Source: Liolophura sinensis (taxonomy: Eukaryota; Mollusca; Polyplacophora; Chitonida; Chitonidae). From it: 64,000 nucleotides of DNA. The DNA is taken from the NCBI RefSeq assembly GCF_032854445.1, contig NC_088295.1:73748028-73812027 (forward strand), in the 5' to 3' direction. The notes under the pieces were generated by a model. The model was not told the origin of the DNA, searched no databases, and saw only the letters and a program-made list of their open reading frames with translations. The position numbers and the translations under genes were made by a program. Shown here in pieces: positions 12,078-21,812 of the stretch. How positions within the stretch are numbered: the stretch's first letter is position 1; each line of letters begins with the position of its first letter.

Positions 12078-12374
12078 CATTAAAATGGTATTTATTTATT
12101 TATTTATTTGATTGATGTTTTACGCCGTACTCACAGAATATTTCACTTATACGACGGCGGCCAGCATTATGGTGGGTGGAAACAGGGCAGATCCTGGGGG
12201 AAACCAACGACCATCCGCAGGTTGCTGCTAGGCCTTTCCACGTACGACCGGAGAGGAAGCCAGCATGAGCTGGACTTGAACTCACAGCGACCGAATTGGT
12301 GAGAGACTCCTGGGTCATTACGTTGTGCTAGCGCGCTAACCAACTGAGCCACGGAGTCCCCCACATTAAAATGG
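12078..12374 (-). mobile_element. full-length tRNA-derived SINE, copy 2, with perfect 11-bp TSD
   Basis: Read on the minus strand, it has an A-box (TGGCTCAGTTGGTT), a B-box (GTGAGTTCAAGTCCAGC), the conserved body, and a 3' end TAAAACATCAATCAAATAAA with an AAAT tail. The direct repeat CATTAAAATGG is identical at 12078-12088 and 12364-12374 and marks the target duplication. A full head with intact-looking A- and B-boxes plus a perfect TSD suggest a fairly recent insertion by target-primed reverse transcription. Such SINEs depend on a partner LINE that is not in this window. ORFs overlapping it on both strands are artefacts of the SINE. It sits at the left edge of the large satellite. Confidence 0.95.
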
Positions 12375-12379
12375 ACACT

Positions 12380-12722
12380 GTCTAGAGTCAATCATAGGAT
12401 GACACGCCGAGGATGCAGCGTAATACACCAATCAAATATGCCAATAAATACACGACAATAAATCATGTTACTCAAGGGTACAGCATTAAACACCAATCAA
12501 ATATATTAATATATATATATACATCAAGGAATCAATCATAAAAGCAGTCCAAAACAATATTCGTATACATACACATGCAAGAACCATAATGAGGCTTACA
12601 CACTTAGAGATTTTTCTTGTATCAGCTGTCAGTCCAAGTAATCATCCATTCAGATGACAAATCTAAATGCAAATGTAAGTGTTAGGTAAAAGTATCATTG
12701 AACTTGAACGTTAAGCTATCAG
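12380..12722. repeat. degenerate left margin of the 27-bp satellite, with SINE-tail-like strings
   Basis: Scattered monomer-like fragments in the reverse orientation are still visible, for example around 12387-12415 (AATCATAGGATGACACGCCGAGG) and 12525-12540 (CATCAAGGAATCAATCATA). ACACCAATCAAATA, the end of the SINE family, appears twice, at 12425 and 12490. Each is preceded by a GCAGCGTAA- or ACAGCATTAA-like string resembling ACGGCGTAA. An AT dinucleotide run lies at 12507-12520. I read this as a decayed mix of satellite edge and SINE ends. Confidence 0.5.
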
Positions 12723-13212
12723 TCAAGGACATCTATGGTAGGGAAACATTCACAGACTTACACGCCAAGGAATCATTCATAGACTTACACACCATGAAAT
12801 CATTCATAGACCTACACATCAAGAAATCAGTCATTGATTTACACACCAAGGAATCATTCATGCACTTACACGCCATTAAATCATTCATAGACTTACACGC
12901 CAAGGAATCATTCATAGACTTACACGCCATTAAATCATTCATAGACTTACACGCTAAGGAATCATTTATAAACTTACAGGCAAGGGAATTATTCATAGTC
13001 TTACACGCGAAGGATTCATTCATGGACTTGCACGCAATGGAATCATTCATAGACTTACACGGTGGAATTATTCATAGACATACACATCAAGGACTCAGTC
13101 ATAGACTTACACCCGAAAGATTCGTTCATGGACTTACATGTCAGAGAATCATCCATAGACTTACACGCCATGGAATCATTTATAAACTTACACACCAAGG
13201 AATCATTCTAAT
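12723..13212 (-). repeat. 27-bp satellite monomers, reverse orientation (left flank)
   Basis: About 17-18 diverged 27-bp monomers, whose consensus on the plus strand reads GACTTACACGCCAAGGAATC followed by ATTCATA. Around 12870-12975 two monomer types (CCAAGGAATC and CCATTAAATC) alternate, a local 54-bp dimer. The plus-strand ORF at 12698-13243 (about 181 codons) and the minus-strand ORF at 12733-13050 both exist only because 27 is divisible by three. Confidence 0.93.
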
Positions 13213-13222
13213 GTTAATCTAT

Positions 13223-13436
13223 GAGTGCTTTCTTATCGTGTAAGTCTATGAATAATTCCTTGGCGTGTATGTATATAAACAAATCCTTGCAGTGTAAGTC
13301 TTTGAATGATTCCATCGCGTGTTAGTCTGTCAATGATTCCATAGCCTAAAAGCCTATAAATAATTCCTTGGCGAGAAAGCCTTTGAATACTTACTTGGCG
13401 TATAAGTATATAAATGATTCCCTGGCGAAAAAGTCT
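13223..13436 (+). repeat. 27-bp satellite monomers, forward orientation (left transition)
   Basis: About eight monomers with consensus TATGAATGATTCCTTGGCGT plus GTAAGTC. They are diverged from each other and not arranged in 81-bp trimers. They connect the orientation switch at about 13213-13222 to the amplified core. Confidence 0.9.
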
Positions 13437-16400
13437 ATGAATGATTCCATGACGTGTAGGTTTATAAATGTTTCCTTGGCGTATATGTCCTGGAATGATA
13501 CCTTGGTGTGTAAGCCCATGAATGATTCCATAACGTGTAGGTTTATAAATGGTTCATTGGCGTGTATGTCCTGGAATGATACCTTGGCGTGTAAGCCCAT
13601 GAATGATTCCATAACGTGTAGGTTTATAAATGTTTCCTTGGCGTATATGTCCTGGAATGATACCTTGGCGTGTAAGCCCATGAATGATTCCATGACGTGC
13701 AGGTTTATAAATGGTTCCTTGGCGTGTATGTCCTGGAATGATACCTTGGCGTGTAAGCCCATGAATGATTCCATAACGTGTAGGTTTATGAATGTTTCCT
13801 TGACGTATATGTCCTGGAATGATACCTTGGCGTGTAAGCCCATGAATGATTCCATGACGTGTAGGTTTATAAATGGTTCCTTGGCGTGTATGTCCTGGAA
13901 TGATACCTTGGTGTGTAAGCCCATGAATGATTCCATGACGTGTAGGTTTATAAATGGTTCCTTTGCGTGTATGTCCTGGAATGATACCTTGGTGTGTAAG
14001 CCCATGAATGATTCCATAACGTGTAGGTTTATAAATGGTTCCTTGGCGTATATGTCCTGGAATGATACCTTGGCGTGTAAGCCCATGAATGATTCCATGA
14101 CGTGTAGGTTTATAAATGGTTCATTGGCGTGTATGTCCTGGAATGATACCTTTGCGTGTAAGCCCATGAATGATTCCATAACGTGTAGGTTTATAAATGT
14201 TTCCTTGGCGTGTATGTCCTGGAATGATACCTTGGCGTGTTAGCCCATGAATGATTCCATGACGTGTAGGTTTATAAATGGTTCCTTGGCGTGTATGTCC
14301 TGGAATGATACCTTGGCGTGTAAGCCCATGAATGATTCCATAACGTGTAGGTTTATAAATGGTTCCTTGGCGTGTATGTCCTGGAATGATACCTTGGCGT
14401 GTAAGCCCATGAATGATTCCATAACGTGTAGGTTTATAAATGTTTCCTTGGCGTATATGTCCTGGAATGATACCTTGGCGTGTAAGCCCATGAATGATTC
14501 CATGACGTGCAGGTTTATAAATGGTTCCTTTGCGTGTATGTCCTGGAATGATACCTTGGCGTGTAAGCCCATGAATGATTCCATAACGTGTAGGTTTATG
14601 AATGTTTCCTTGACGTATATGTCCTGGAATGATACCTTGGCGTGTAAGCCCATGAATGATTCCATGACGTGTAGGTTTATAAATGGTTCCTTGGCGTGTA
14701 TGTCCTGGAATGATACCTTGGTGTGTAAGCCCATGAATGATTCCATGACGTGTAGGTTTATAAATGGTTCCTTTGCGTGTATGTCCTGGAATGATACCTT
14801 GGTGTGTAAGCCCATGAATGATTCCATAACGTGTAGGTTTATAAATGGTTCCTTGGCGTATATGTCCTGGAATGATACCTTGGCGTGTAAGCCCATGAAT
14901 GATTCCATGACGTGTAGGTTTATAAATGGTTCATTGGCGTGTATGTCCTGGAATGATACCTTGGCGTGTAAGCCCATGAATGATTCCATAACGTATAGGT
15001 TTATAAATGTTTCCTTGGCGTGTATGTCCTGGAATGATACCTTGGCGTGTTAGCCCATGAATGATTCCATGACGTGTAGGTTTATAAATGGTTCCTTGGC
15101 GTGTATGTCCTGGAATGATACCTTGGCGTGTAAGCCCATGAATGATTCCATAACGTGTAGGTTTATAAATGGTTCCTTGGCGTGTATGTCCTGGAATGAT
15201 ACCTTGGCGTGTTAGCCCATGAATGATTCCATAACGTGTAGGTTTATAAATGGTTCATTGGCGTGTATGTCCTAGAATGATACCTTGGCGTGTAAGCCCA
15301 TGAATGATTCCATAACGTGTAGGTTTATGAATGGTTCCTTGGCGTGTATGTCCTGGAATGATACCTTGGCGTGTAAGCCCATGAATGATTCCATGACGTG
15401 TAGGTTTTTAAATGGTTCATTGGCGTGTATGTCCTGGAATGATACCTTGGCGTGTTAGCCCATGAATGATTCCATGACGTGTAGGTTTATAAATGGTTCA
15501 TTGGCGTGTATGTCCTGGAATGATACCTTGGTGTGTAAGCCCATGAATGATTCCATAACGTGTAGGTTTATAAATGGTTCCTTGGCGTGTATGTCCTGGA
15601 ATGATACCTTGGCGTGTAAGCCCATGAATGATTCCATAACGTGTAGGTTTATAAATGGTTCATTGGCGTGTATGTCCTAGAATGATACCTTGGCGTGTAA
15701 GCCCATGAATGATTCCATAACGTGTAGGTTTATAAATGGTTCCTTGGCGTGTATGTCCTGGAATGATACCTTGGTGTGTAAGCCCATGAATGATTCCATA
15801 ACGTGTAGGTTTATGAATGGTTCCTTGGCGTGTATGTCCTGGAATGATACCTTGGCGTGTAAGCCCATGAATGATTCCATGACGTGTAGGTTTTTAAATG
15901 GTTCATTGGCGTGTATGTCCTGGAATGATACCTTGGCGTGTAAGCCCATGAATGATTCCATAACGTGTAGGTTTATAAATGTTTCCTTGGCGTGTATGTC
16001 CTGGAATGATACCTTGGCGTGTTAGCCCATGAATGATTCCATGACGTGTAGGTTTATAAATGGTTCCTTGGCGTGTATGTCCTGGAATGATACCTTGGCG
16101 TGTAAGCCCATGAATGATTCCATAACGTGTAGATTTATAAATGTTTCCTTGGCGTGTATGTCCTGGAATGATACCTTGGCGTGTAAGCCCATGAATGATT
16201 CCATAACGTGTAGGTTTATAAATGGTTCCTTGGCGTGTATGTCCTGGAATGATACCTTGGCGTGTAAGCCCATGAATGATTCCATAACGTGTAGGTTTAT
16301 AAATGGTTCCTTGGCGTATATGTCCTGGAATGATACCTTGGCGTGTAAGCCCATGAATGATTCCATAACGTGTAGGTTTATAAATGGTTCCTTGGCGTGT

Positions 16401-19065
16401 ATGTCCTGGAATGATACCTTGGCGTGTAAGCCCATGAATGATTCCATAACGTGTAGGTTTATGAATGGTTCCTTGGCGTGTATGTCCTGGAATGATACCT
16501 TGGCGTGTAAGCCCATGAATGATTCCAGGAGGTGTAGGTTTATAAATGGTTCCTTGGCGTGTATGTCCTGGAATGATACCTTGGCGTGTAAGCCCATGAA
16601 TGATTCCATGACGTGTAGGTTTATAAATGATTCCATGACGTGTATGTCCTGGAATGATACCTTGGCGTGTTAGCCCATGAATGATTCCATGACGTGTAGG
16701 TTTTTAAATGGTTCATTGGCGTGTATGTCCTGGAATGATACCTTGGCGTGTAAGCCCATGAATGATTCCATAACGTGTAGGTTTATAAATGTTTCCTTGG
16801 CGTGTATGTCCTGGAATGATACCTTGGCGTGTTAGCCCATGAATGATTCCATAACGTGTAGGTTTATAAATGGTTCCTTGGCGTGTATGTCCTGGAATGA
16901 TACCTTGGCGTGTAAGCCCATGAATGATTCCATAACGTGTAGGTTTATAAATGGTTCCTTGGCGTATATGTCCTGGAATGATACCTTGGCATGTAAGCCC
17001 ATGAATGATTCCATAACGTGTAGGTTTATAAATGGTTCCTTGGCGTGTATGTCCTGGAATGATACCTTGGCGTGTAAGCCCATGAATGATTCCATAACGT
17101 GTAGGTTTATGAATGGTTCCTTGGCGTGTATGTCCTGGAATGATACCTTGGCGTGTAAGCCCATGAATGATTCCAGGAGGTGTAGGTTTATAAATGGTTC
17201 CTTGGCGTGTATGTCCTGGAATGATACCTTGGCGTGTAAGCCCATGAATGATTCCATGACGTGTAGGTTTATAAATGATTCCATGACGTGTATGTCCTGG
17301 AATGATACCTTGGCGTGTTAGCCCATGAATGATTCCATGACGTGTAGGTTTATAAATGGTTCCTTGGCGTGTATGTCCTGGAATGATACCTTGGCGTGTA
17401 AGCCCATGAATGATTCCATAACGTGTAGGTTTATAAATGGTTCCTTGGCGTGTATGTCCTGGAATGATACCTTGGCGTGTAAGCCCATGAATGATTCCAT
17501 AACGTGTAGGTTTATAAATGGTTCATTGGCGTGTATGTCCTAGAATGATACCTTGGTGTGTAAGCCCATGAATGATTCCATAACGTGTAGGTTTATGAAT
17601 GGTTCCTTGGCGTGTATGTCCTGGAATGATACCTTGGCGTGTAAGCCCATGAATGATTCCATGACGTGTAGGTTTATAAATGGTTCCTTGGCGTGTATGT
17701 CCTGGAATGATACCTTGGTGTGTAAGCCCATGAATGATTCCATAACGTGTAGGTTTATGAATGGTTCCTTGGCGTGTATGTCCTGGAATGATACCTTGGC
17801 GTGTAAGCCCATGAATGATTCCATGACGTGTAGGTTTTTAAATGGTTCATTGGCGTGTATGTCCTGGAATGATACCTTGGCGTGTAAGCCCATGAATGAT
17901 TCCATAACGTATAGGTTTATAAATGTTTCCTTGGCGTGTATGTCCTGGAATGATACCTTGGCGTGTTAGCCCATGAATGATTCCATGACGTGTAGGTTTA
18001 TAAATGGTTCCTTGGCGTGTATGTCCTGGAATGATACCTTGGCGTGTAAGCCCATGAATGATTCCATAACGTGTAGGTTTATAAATGTTTCCTTGGCGTG
18101 TATGTCCTGGAATGATACCTTGGCGTGTAAGCCCATGAATGATTCCATAACGTGTAGGTTTTTAAATGGTTCCTTGGCGTGTATGTCCTGGAATGATACC
18201 TTGGCGTGTAAGCCCATGAATGATTCCATAACGTGTAGGTTTATAAATGGTTCCTTGGCGTATATGTCCTGGAATGATACCTTGGTGTGTAAGCCCATGA
18301 ATGATTCCATAACGTGTAGGTTTATAAATGGTTCCTTGGCGTGTATGTCCTGGAATGATACCTTGGCGTGTAAGCCCATGAATGATTCCATAACGTGTAG
18401 GTTTATGAATGGTTCCTTGGCGTGTATGTCCTGGAATGATACCTTGGCGTGTAAGCCCATGAATGATTCCATAACGTGTAGGTTTATAAATGGTTCCTTG
18501 GCGTGTATGTCCTGGAATGATACCTTGGCGTGTAAGCCCATGAATGATTCCATGACGTGTAGGTTTATGAATGGTTCCTTGGCGTGTATGTCCTGGAATG
18601 ATACCTTGGCGTGTAAGCCCATGAATGATTCCATGACGTGTAGGTTTATAAATGGTTCCTTGGCGTGTATGTCCTGGAATGATACCTTTGCGTGTAAGCC
18701 CATGAATGATTCCATGACGTGTAGGTTTATAAATGATTCCTTGGCGTGTATGTCCTGGAATGATACCTTGGCGTGTAAGCCCATGAATGATTCCATGACG
18801 TGTAGGTTTATAAATGGTTCCTTGGCGTGCCTTGGCGTGTAAGCCCATGAATGATTCCATAACGTGTAGGTTTATAAATGGTTCATTGGCGTGTATGTCC
18901 TGGAATGATACCTTTGCGTGTAAGCCCATGAATGATTCCATGACGTGTAGGTTTATAAATGGTTCCTTGGCGTGTATGTCCTGGAATGATACCTTGGCGT
19001 GTAAGCCCATGAATGATTCCATGACGTGTAGGTTTATAAATGATTCCATGACGTGTATGTCCTGG
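13437..19065 (+). repeat. 81-bp higher-order satellite core (three 27-bp monomers)
   Basis: Roughly 69 copies of an 81-bp unit made of three distinct 27-mers: a begins ATGAATGATTCCATAACGTG, b ATAAATGGTTCCTTGGCGTG, and c TGGAATGATACCTTGGCGTG. Units differ at a few recurrent sites (ATAACG or ATGACG; GGTTCC, GTTTCC or GGTTCA; GGCGTG or GGTGTG or GGCGTA). Phase is kept from 13437 to about 18828, where one 17-bp loss occurs. Larger duplications are visible as variant marks repeating at 648 or 810 bp. Long ORFs run along both strands; they are interrupted by a recurring TAG variant in unit c at 14241, 15051, 15213, 15456, 16023, 16671, 16833, 17319 and 17967. The mix of changes is not biased to synonymous sites and both strands are open, so I consider it noncoding. 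Confidence 0.97.
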
Positions 19066-19289
19066 AATGATTCCATGAAGTATAGGTCGAGGAATGATTC
19101 CATGGCGTGTAAGTTTATGAATAACTCCTTGACGTGTAAGTCTACCAATGATTTAATGACATGTAAATCCATGAAATATTCCTTGGCGTGTAAGCCTATG
19201 AATGATTCGTTGAGGTGTAAATCTATGAATGATTCCTTGGCGAACAAGCCTGTGAATGATTCCATGGCGTGTATGCCTCGAAATGATTC
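19066..19289 (+). repeat. 27-bp satellite monomers, forward orientation (right transition)
   Basis: About eight diverged monomers (for example CATGGCGTGTAAGTTTATGA and CCTTGGCGTGTAAGCCTATG) without the 81-bp order. They end at the palindromic junction 19284-19298. Confidence 0.9.
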
Positions 19290-20430
19290 ATTGAATCATG
19301 GAATCATTCATAGACTTACGACCAAGAAAACATTGACAGACCTACGCATCAAGGACTCATAACACATCAAGGAATAATTCATAGACTTATATTCCAAGGA
19401 TTCGTTAATACAATTACACGTTAGGGAATCATTCATTGACTTACACGCCAAGGAATCATTCATAGCCTTACACGCCAAGGGATCAATTACAGCCTTACAC
19501 GCCATGGATTTATTCATAGACTTATTCGAAAGGAAATCATTCAGAGACTTAAACGCCATGGAATCATTCATAAACCTACACGCCATGGAATTATTCATAG
19601 ACTTGTTCGACAGGGAATCATTTATAGACTCACACGCCAAGGAATTATTCATAGACTTACACGTCAAGGAATCATTCACTGACTTTCACGGCAAGGATTC
19701 GTTTATAGACCATGGAATCATTTACAGACTTACACGCAAAGGAATCATCCATGGACTTACACGGCATTGAATCATTGGTATACTTACACGCCATGGTATT
19801 ATTGATAGACTTTTACGCCTAGGAATCATTCGTAGACTTACCCGCCATTAAATCATTCATAAACTGACACGACATGAAATCATTTATAGACTTACACGCC
19901 AAGGATTAATTCATAGGCTTACACGTGAAGGAATCATTCACAGGCTTATACGCCAAGGAATTATTCCTAGACTTACACGCCGTGTAATCATTTCTTGATT
20001 TACATGTCAAGTAATCATTCATAGACTTACACACCATGGAATGATTCATAGACTAATACACACTGGAATTTTTCATAGATTTACACGCCAAAGAATCCTT
20101 TATTGACTTACACGCCAAGGAATCATTCATAGGCTTACACGTCTAGGTGTCATTCATAGACTAACACGCCAAGGAATCATTTATAACTTACACGCCAGGG
20201 AATCATTCATTGACTTACACGTCCAGGAATCAATCATAGACTTACACGTCCAAGAATCTTTCGTGGACTTACACGTTTAGGAATCATTCTCGGGCTTACA
20301 CGTCTAGGAATCATTCATAGACTTACACGCCAAGGAATTGTTCATAGATTTTTATTTCAAGAAATACCTACCCACTTACACTTTTAGGAATTGCACATAT
20401 ATTCACAAATCAAGTAATATTTCAAGCCAA
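19290..20430 (-). repeat. 27-bp satellite monomers, reverse orientation (right flank)
   Basis: About 39 diverged monomers in the same reverse orientation as the left flank (plus-strand consensus CACGCCAAGGAATCATTCAT with AGACTTA). Divergence rises to the right and the array fades out after about 20365; the last recognisable pieces lie near 20405-20430. ORFs at 19308-19770 are repeat artefacts. This flank is over twice as long as the left one. Confidence 0.92.
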
Positions 20431-21661
20431 GGAACAACTGATGATGATCTTTTAGATGATCAATTAGACTGAATGTTCGAATCCTGCTGACACTGCAAGT
20501 GCGGCGCTTTATGTCAAGACGTATATTAGTTTCATGTTGCGGGTTACAACACGCATCATCTGACGATGTCCAGTTTCCTTTCAACAAAACCCCCTGAGGA
20601 AAATATTATTTTCATGCAATCTCTTTGTTGAGTCTAGGCGTCAAAACAATCATTCAAAAACAAAAATTATGAAGACGTAAGGAACGTCTTAGGTAATTGA
20701 GGTAATATTAGGTAGTATTAGGTAATATATATGTATATATGATTACATATTGATGTGTTTTACTCCGAGGCACAAAGGCAGTAGAAATATATGATTGACT
20801 TCGTATAATGTTTGGTCGATTGATAGATTACTGACCTTTAACGCCATCTTTCAATAATATTATGGCGGTCAGATCTATTGACATGGCCGAAACCGGAAGC
20901 CTCGGGGTAAACCATCAGCTTGTAGATAGTAGTACTGACGAACTTTCCAAGTGTGACCCACAGGTTTTCGATGCATATGCATATGGGTGGAGGCCGGTGT
21001 TCAGCATCGATCTTCATGCAAGACCACGTGAATGTTCCCACAAGCACGCTCGTCAACTTAACTGTTGCCAATAAGTTCCCACGGGAAAGCACAGGTGGGG
21101 ATGATCGCTTCTATATATGCATATACGTAGGCTATGTGCCATCATACACAGGCCTTGTTGCTCTGAATCAGTTCAACTTAAGTTAACTGTTGATCCGAAT
21201 CAGTTTGTTACTCCGAAGCAACTTGACAGATATATCCATGCGACAATGGTTTTCAGAGACTGCGTGGTTTTCACTGAATAATCCTTTCAGAGCTTTGAGC
21301 AGAATTTATCATAACAGCCTCGGCAACATGCGATTTGAATTGACTGAAGTTCAGTAAGACTTTCTTCTTTTATAATGCAACTTATAGAATTGTTCAAATT
21401 TTACATGCTTCGAATATTGTGATGCTTATCTACTTAACGCATTCTTAATGCGAATTTCATATGCTGTCGTTTCAAGAGACATTCAACATGAAACAACATT
21501 GTAAATCAAATATCGCAACGATCCATTGCCTTGGCATGACAAATACACCATTGGTGTGAACCAGTATAAAGCATAGGAGCCATGTAACTGATTTTCTGAT
21601 CATTTACTTTACAGTAGAAAAGCTCATGTGTCAGACAGCATCTTTAGAATGGGGTTTCTGT
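20431..21661. other. single-copy noncoding DNA
   Basis: No gene recognised. A short iteration GTAATATTAGGTAGTATTAG occurs near 20701-20730, and TGCATATGCATATGGG near 20972-20987. ORFs at 20838-21186 overlap on both strands and resemble nothing. Confidence 0.5.
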
Positions 21662-21812
21662 AAGTGGGAAGGTTTGTCACCAACCTGAAAATTGGTGTGG
21701 GTTCCCCACGGGCTCTGTCGTGTTTCCACAAATAATGGTTGTCACCGTGGAATAAGTGAAATATTCTTGAGTACGGCGCAAAACACCAATCAAATAAACA
21801 GATAAATAGAAT
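21662..21812 (+). mobile_element. 5'-truncated old copy of the main SINE
   Basis: The copy begins inside the body (AAGGTTTGTCACCAACCTG, matching AAGGTCTGCCAGCAACCTG of other copies). It continues through GGGTTCCCCACGGGCTCTG and ends with the well-preserved AAGTGAAATATTCTTGAGTA, CGGCGCAAAACACCAATCAA and an AAAT-like tail. The tRNA head is missing. Its middle is more diverged than that of the TSD-bearing copies, so it is an older insertion. Confidence 0.85.

Noticed and set aside
12698-19770. Long ORFs encoding 9- or 27-residue repeats on both strands
   Set aside because: By-products of a 27-bp period; both strands are open, and stop-bearing units were amplified with the rest.
12380-20430. CRISPR-like regular repeats
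   Set aside because: The repeats are head-to-tail without unique spacers, and the window is eukaryotic.
20470-20490. B-box-like TGTTCGAATCCTGC right of the satellite
   Set aside because: No A-box at a proper distance, no SINE body and no tail; a single 14-base match is expected by chance.
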